In this document: positions 62,245 to 64,000 of the stretch, in pieces | Layout: every line of letters starts with the position of its first letter | Numbering within the stretch: the first letter of the stretch is position 1 | DNA from: an uncultured Lachnospiraceae bacterium | GTDB taxonomy: Bacteria > Bacillota > Clostridia > Lachnospirales > Lachnospiraceae | Length of the DNA: 64,000 bases | Direction: 5' to 3' | Assembly: GCA_947571775.1 (NCBI GenBank) | Contig: CANOZK010000009.1 | Span: forward strand, 1-64,000 | Notes under the pieces: model-generated | What the model was told of the DNA's origin: nothing | Databases searched by the model: none | Seen by the model: only the letters and a program-made list of their open reading frames with translations | Translations under genes and position numbers: made by a program

Positions 62245-62330
62245 GCAAAAGGAGGATGACAGTAAGCGACAGTGTGTGTGAGGCGTGCGGATATCTTCTG
62301 CCGGAAGGATCCGATTTGGATGAGGAATAG
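62241..62330 (+). CDS. Tiny CxxC peptide between VWA and CooC genes
   Basis: A 29-residue reading from GTG 62241, which overlaps the VWA stop (GTGA). It encodes VCEACGY, a CxxC pair that could bind metal, and ends in an acidic tail GSDLDEE. An inner ATG at 62256 directly abuts GGAGG, so coupling from the upstream gene is the more likely way to start. The next gene begins 15 bases after its stop. It may be a shortened form of small Cys-rich acidic proteins seen in these bacteria. It is too short for firm proof of coding. Confidence 0.4.
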   Translation: MSKRRMTVSDSVCEACGYLLPEGSDLDEE

Positions 62331-62345
62331 AAAGGGGTAAATCAA

Positions 62346-63116
62346 ATGGGACATATCATAGCAGTGGCCGGTAAAGGCGGCGTCGGAAAAACAACATTAT
62401 GCGGATTATTGATTCAGTATCTATGCGAGAGCGGGAAAAAGCCTGTGCTGGCCGTGGATGCGGACGCAAACGCGAATTTAAACGAAGTCCTTGGCGTGGA
62501 AGTGGAGGTCACATTGGGAGAATTACGGGAGGAAATCGAGCGGGCCGGTGTAGACAGCCGCTATCAGATTCCGGCGGGAATGACAAAACAGGCTTATCTG
62601 GAAACGCGGCTGGCGCATGCGGTTGCGGAAGAAGACGATTATGATTTGATGGTTATGGGACGTACTCAGGGACAGGGGTGTTACTGTTTTGTAAACGGTC
62701 TGGTTCAGACGCAGGTTCAGAAGCTCCAGAGTCATTACCCTTATGTGGTGGTGGATAATGAGGCCGGCATGGAGCATATCAGCCGGGGTCTGATCCCGTC
62801 TATGGAGACCGCCATATTAGTCAGCGACTGTTCCAGACGGGGCGTGCAGGCGGCAGGCAGGATTGCGGCTTTGATGAAAGAACTGAATTTCAAACCAAAG
62901 ACCGTAGGTTTGATTATAAATCGCGCTTTGCAGGGCAAGCTGGATGAAGGAACGCTAGAAGAAGTCAACAAGCAGGGACTGAACCTGTTGGGCGTGGTGC
63001 CTCATGACCAGAACGTATATCAGTATGACTGCGACGGGAGACCGATTGTCCGGCTTCCAAAAGATTCACCTGTGCGAAGCGCGCTTCATGATATTGTACG
63101 CAAGCTTGGATTGTAG
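62346..63116 (+). CDS. cooC: CooC/AcsF-type nickel-insertion ATPase 1
   Basis: A 256-residue P-loop ATPase of the MinD/CooC type. The deviant Walker A is GKGGVGKTT with the signature Lys, then DADANANLNEVLG. GQGCYCFVN holds the CxC motif through which CooC dimers bind nickel. VVVDNEAGMEH is Walker B. CooC proteins load nickel into the C-cluster of carbon monoxide dehydrogenase, and AcsF acts on acetyl-CoA synthase. AAAGGGG lies about 8 bases before ATG 62346. Confidence 0.92.
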   Translation: MGHIIAVAGKGGVGKTTLCGLLIQYLCESGKKPVLAVDADANANLNEVLGVEVEVTLGELREEIERAGVDSRYQIPAGMTKQAYLETRLAHAVAEEDDYDLMVMGRTQGQGCYCFVNGLVQTQVQKLQSHYPYVVVDNEAGMEHISRGLIPSMETAILVSDCSRRGVQAAGRIAALMKELNFKPKTVGLIINRALQGKLDEGTLEEVNKQGLNLLGVVPHDQNVYQYDCDGRPIVRLPKDSPVRSALHDIVRKLGL

Positions 63117-63128
63117 GAGGCAAAGCAG

Positions 63129-63365
63129 ATGCGTTTGGAAAAAATACAGGATTATCTGCGCCAAAAAGGATGGAAGTACCATTATACAGAAGAATTCGGT
63201 TGCGGAAGCATCGACTGGGAGTATCGGGGACTTACCTACCATGTATGGGAGTTTTCAGAAAACGGCGCGCAAAGCAATGTGAAAATGGCGGGAAAAATGG
63301 AAGATTATTTTGGAGACTACGAAGAGAAAATTATGGAATTAATAGAGGGGTGGGCGAAGATATGA
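63129..63365 (+). CDS. Small protein between two CooC genes, function unknown
   Basis: A 78-residue soluble protein rich in aromatic residues, with WKYHYTEEFGCGSIDWEYRG and TYHVWEFSENGAQSN. The single Cys lies in a Gly-Cys-Gly turn. GGAGG precedes ATG 63129, and the stop overlaps the next start (ATGA), so it is coupled to CooC 2. I do not recognise the family. Context suggests an accessory role in CODH/ACS assembly. Confidence 0.7.
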   Translation: MRLEKIQDYLRQKGWKYHYTEEFGCGSIDWEYRGLTYHVWEFSENGAQSNVKMAGKMEDYFGDYEEKIMELIEGWAKI

Positions 63366-64000
63366 AGATTGCAGTAACGGGAAAAGGCGGCGTCGGCAAG
63401 ACTACCATAGCAGCGGTACTTGCAAAGCTTTATGCAGAGGAAGGACACAGAGTGGTCGCCGCGGATGCCGATCCGGACGCCAATTTGGGTCTTGCGCTTG
63501 GATTTCCAGAAGAATTGTTGGATGAGATTGTTCCAATCACAGCGCTAAAGAAGCTGATTGAAGAGAGAACAGGGGCAAGTGAGGATCCTACTTTTTACAA
63601 ACTGAATCCAAAGGTAGACGACATACCCGATACTTATGGAAAAGAATACCAAGGGATAAAACTTTTACTGCTTGGCACTGTGGAGACGGCGGGAGGCGGC
63701 TGTGTCTGCCCAGAAAATGCAATTTTAAGAAGGCTTATCAACAATCTGGTATTGCACAGGAAGGATGTTGCGATTCTGGACATGGAGGCCGGGCTGGAGC
63801 ATTTCGGAAGGGCGACGACCCAGGGTGTGGATCGGTTTATTGTGGTGATCGAACCTGGAGCCAGAAGCATTCAGACATATAGAAACGTAAAACGTCTGGC
63901 TAAAGATCTGGGTGTGCCGGAAGTTGGTGTGATTGCCAATAAGGTGAGAAATATGGAGGACGAGCGTTTTATCCTTACATATATTCCAAAGGAAGAATTT
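63362..64000 (+). CDS. cooC: CooC-type nickel-insertion ATPase 2 (cut by window end)
   Basis: The first 213 residues of a second CooC. MKIAVTGKGGVGKTTIAAVL is the deviant Walker A, ADADPDANLGLALG the following block, GGGCVCPEN the CxC nickel motif, and LDMEAGLEHFGR Walker B. It differs well from copy 1, so the two probably serve different sites (for example CODH and ACS). The reading is open at 64000; the genes for the catalytic subunits may follow outside the window. Confidence 0.92.
   Translation, partial: MKIAVTGKGGVGKTTIAAVLAKLYAEEGHRVVAADADPDANLGLALGFPEELLDEIVPITALKKLIEERTGASEDPTFYKLNPKVDDIPDTYGKEYQGIKLLLLGTVETAGGGCVCPENAILRRLINNLVLHRKDVAILDMEAGLEHFGRATTQGVDRFIVVIEPGARSIQTYRNVKRLAKDLGVPEVGVIANKVRNMEDERFILTYIPKEEF

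Noticed and set aside
1..64000. CRISPR array, insertion sequence or prophage
   Set aside because: No regularly spaced repeats, transposase, integrase or phage structural genes were seen on either strand.

Overview
The window reads as chromosome of a Clostridia bacterium, most likely an acetogenic member of the Lachnospiraceae (Blautia-like). The basis is the gene order ylxM-ffh-rpsP-khpA-rimM-trmD, strong AGGAGG-type ribosome sites, frequent TTG/GTG starts, the GGGtGRT/NifU-like pair, and a right-hand end that runs into two CooC-type ATPases of the kind used for carbon monoxide dehydrogenase/acetyl-CoA synthase maturation. No 16S rRNA gene is present, so the genus is inference.

Layout. 1-560: gene debris, then a tRNA-Gly(GCC) with its own promoter and terminator. 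666-6954: a Dlt-like cell-surface acylation operon with an unusual insertion, a fold-type III PLP decarboxylase between the adenylating enzyme and the carrier protein, followed by MBOAT, SGNH and EamA genes. 6999-12000: an alpha/beta hydrolase, a low-complexity surface protein, a purine permease and a tiny lipoprotein. 12005-16988: 4-alpha-glucanotransferase and a heterodimeric ABC exporter. 17064-19235: purine nucleoside phosphorylase and MtnA, plausibly salvage of methylthioadenosine or 5'-deoxyadenosine. 19253-23238: VanZ-like protein, a response regulator-EAL protein, endonuclease IV, and a DUF2325 gene behind a perfect palindrome that fills its promoter spacer. 23500-32361: SRP, ribosome and tRNA housekeeping genes, argH, asd, topB. 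32367-39995: TraX-like, DUF2971, phosphoglucomutase, an ECF sigma/anti-sigma pair and a GntR-ABC operon. 40211-41968: the NifU-like/GGGtGRT pair.

42054-54125 (minus strand) is a sugar-catabolism locus: ABC importer without its own ATPase, an ADP-dependent sugar kinase-family protein, two class II aldolases, an RpiR-type regulator, D-lyxose/mannose-type isomerase, aldose epimerase and SDR, with a hybrid histidine kinase at its end. A CAACAAT/ATTGTTG motif recurs at its control regions.

54384-55433 holds degenerate or accessory genes: a DUF554 gene with its middle deleted and a truncated HTH gene. From 55448 to the end there are two parallel modules. Each has a TetR-type repressor on the minus strand facing a plus-strand operon, with overlapping -10 boxes: (i) two class-M-like sirtuins plus DUF3786; (ii) MoxR-type AAA ATPase, VWA protein, a tiny CxxC peptide, CooC, a small unknown protein and a second CooC cut by the window edge. 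The second module looks like a metal-cofactor insertion system for CODH/ACS. Together with the Dlt-decarboxylase operon it is the best candidate here for undescribed biology.
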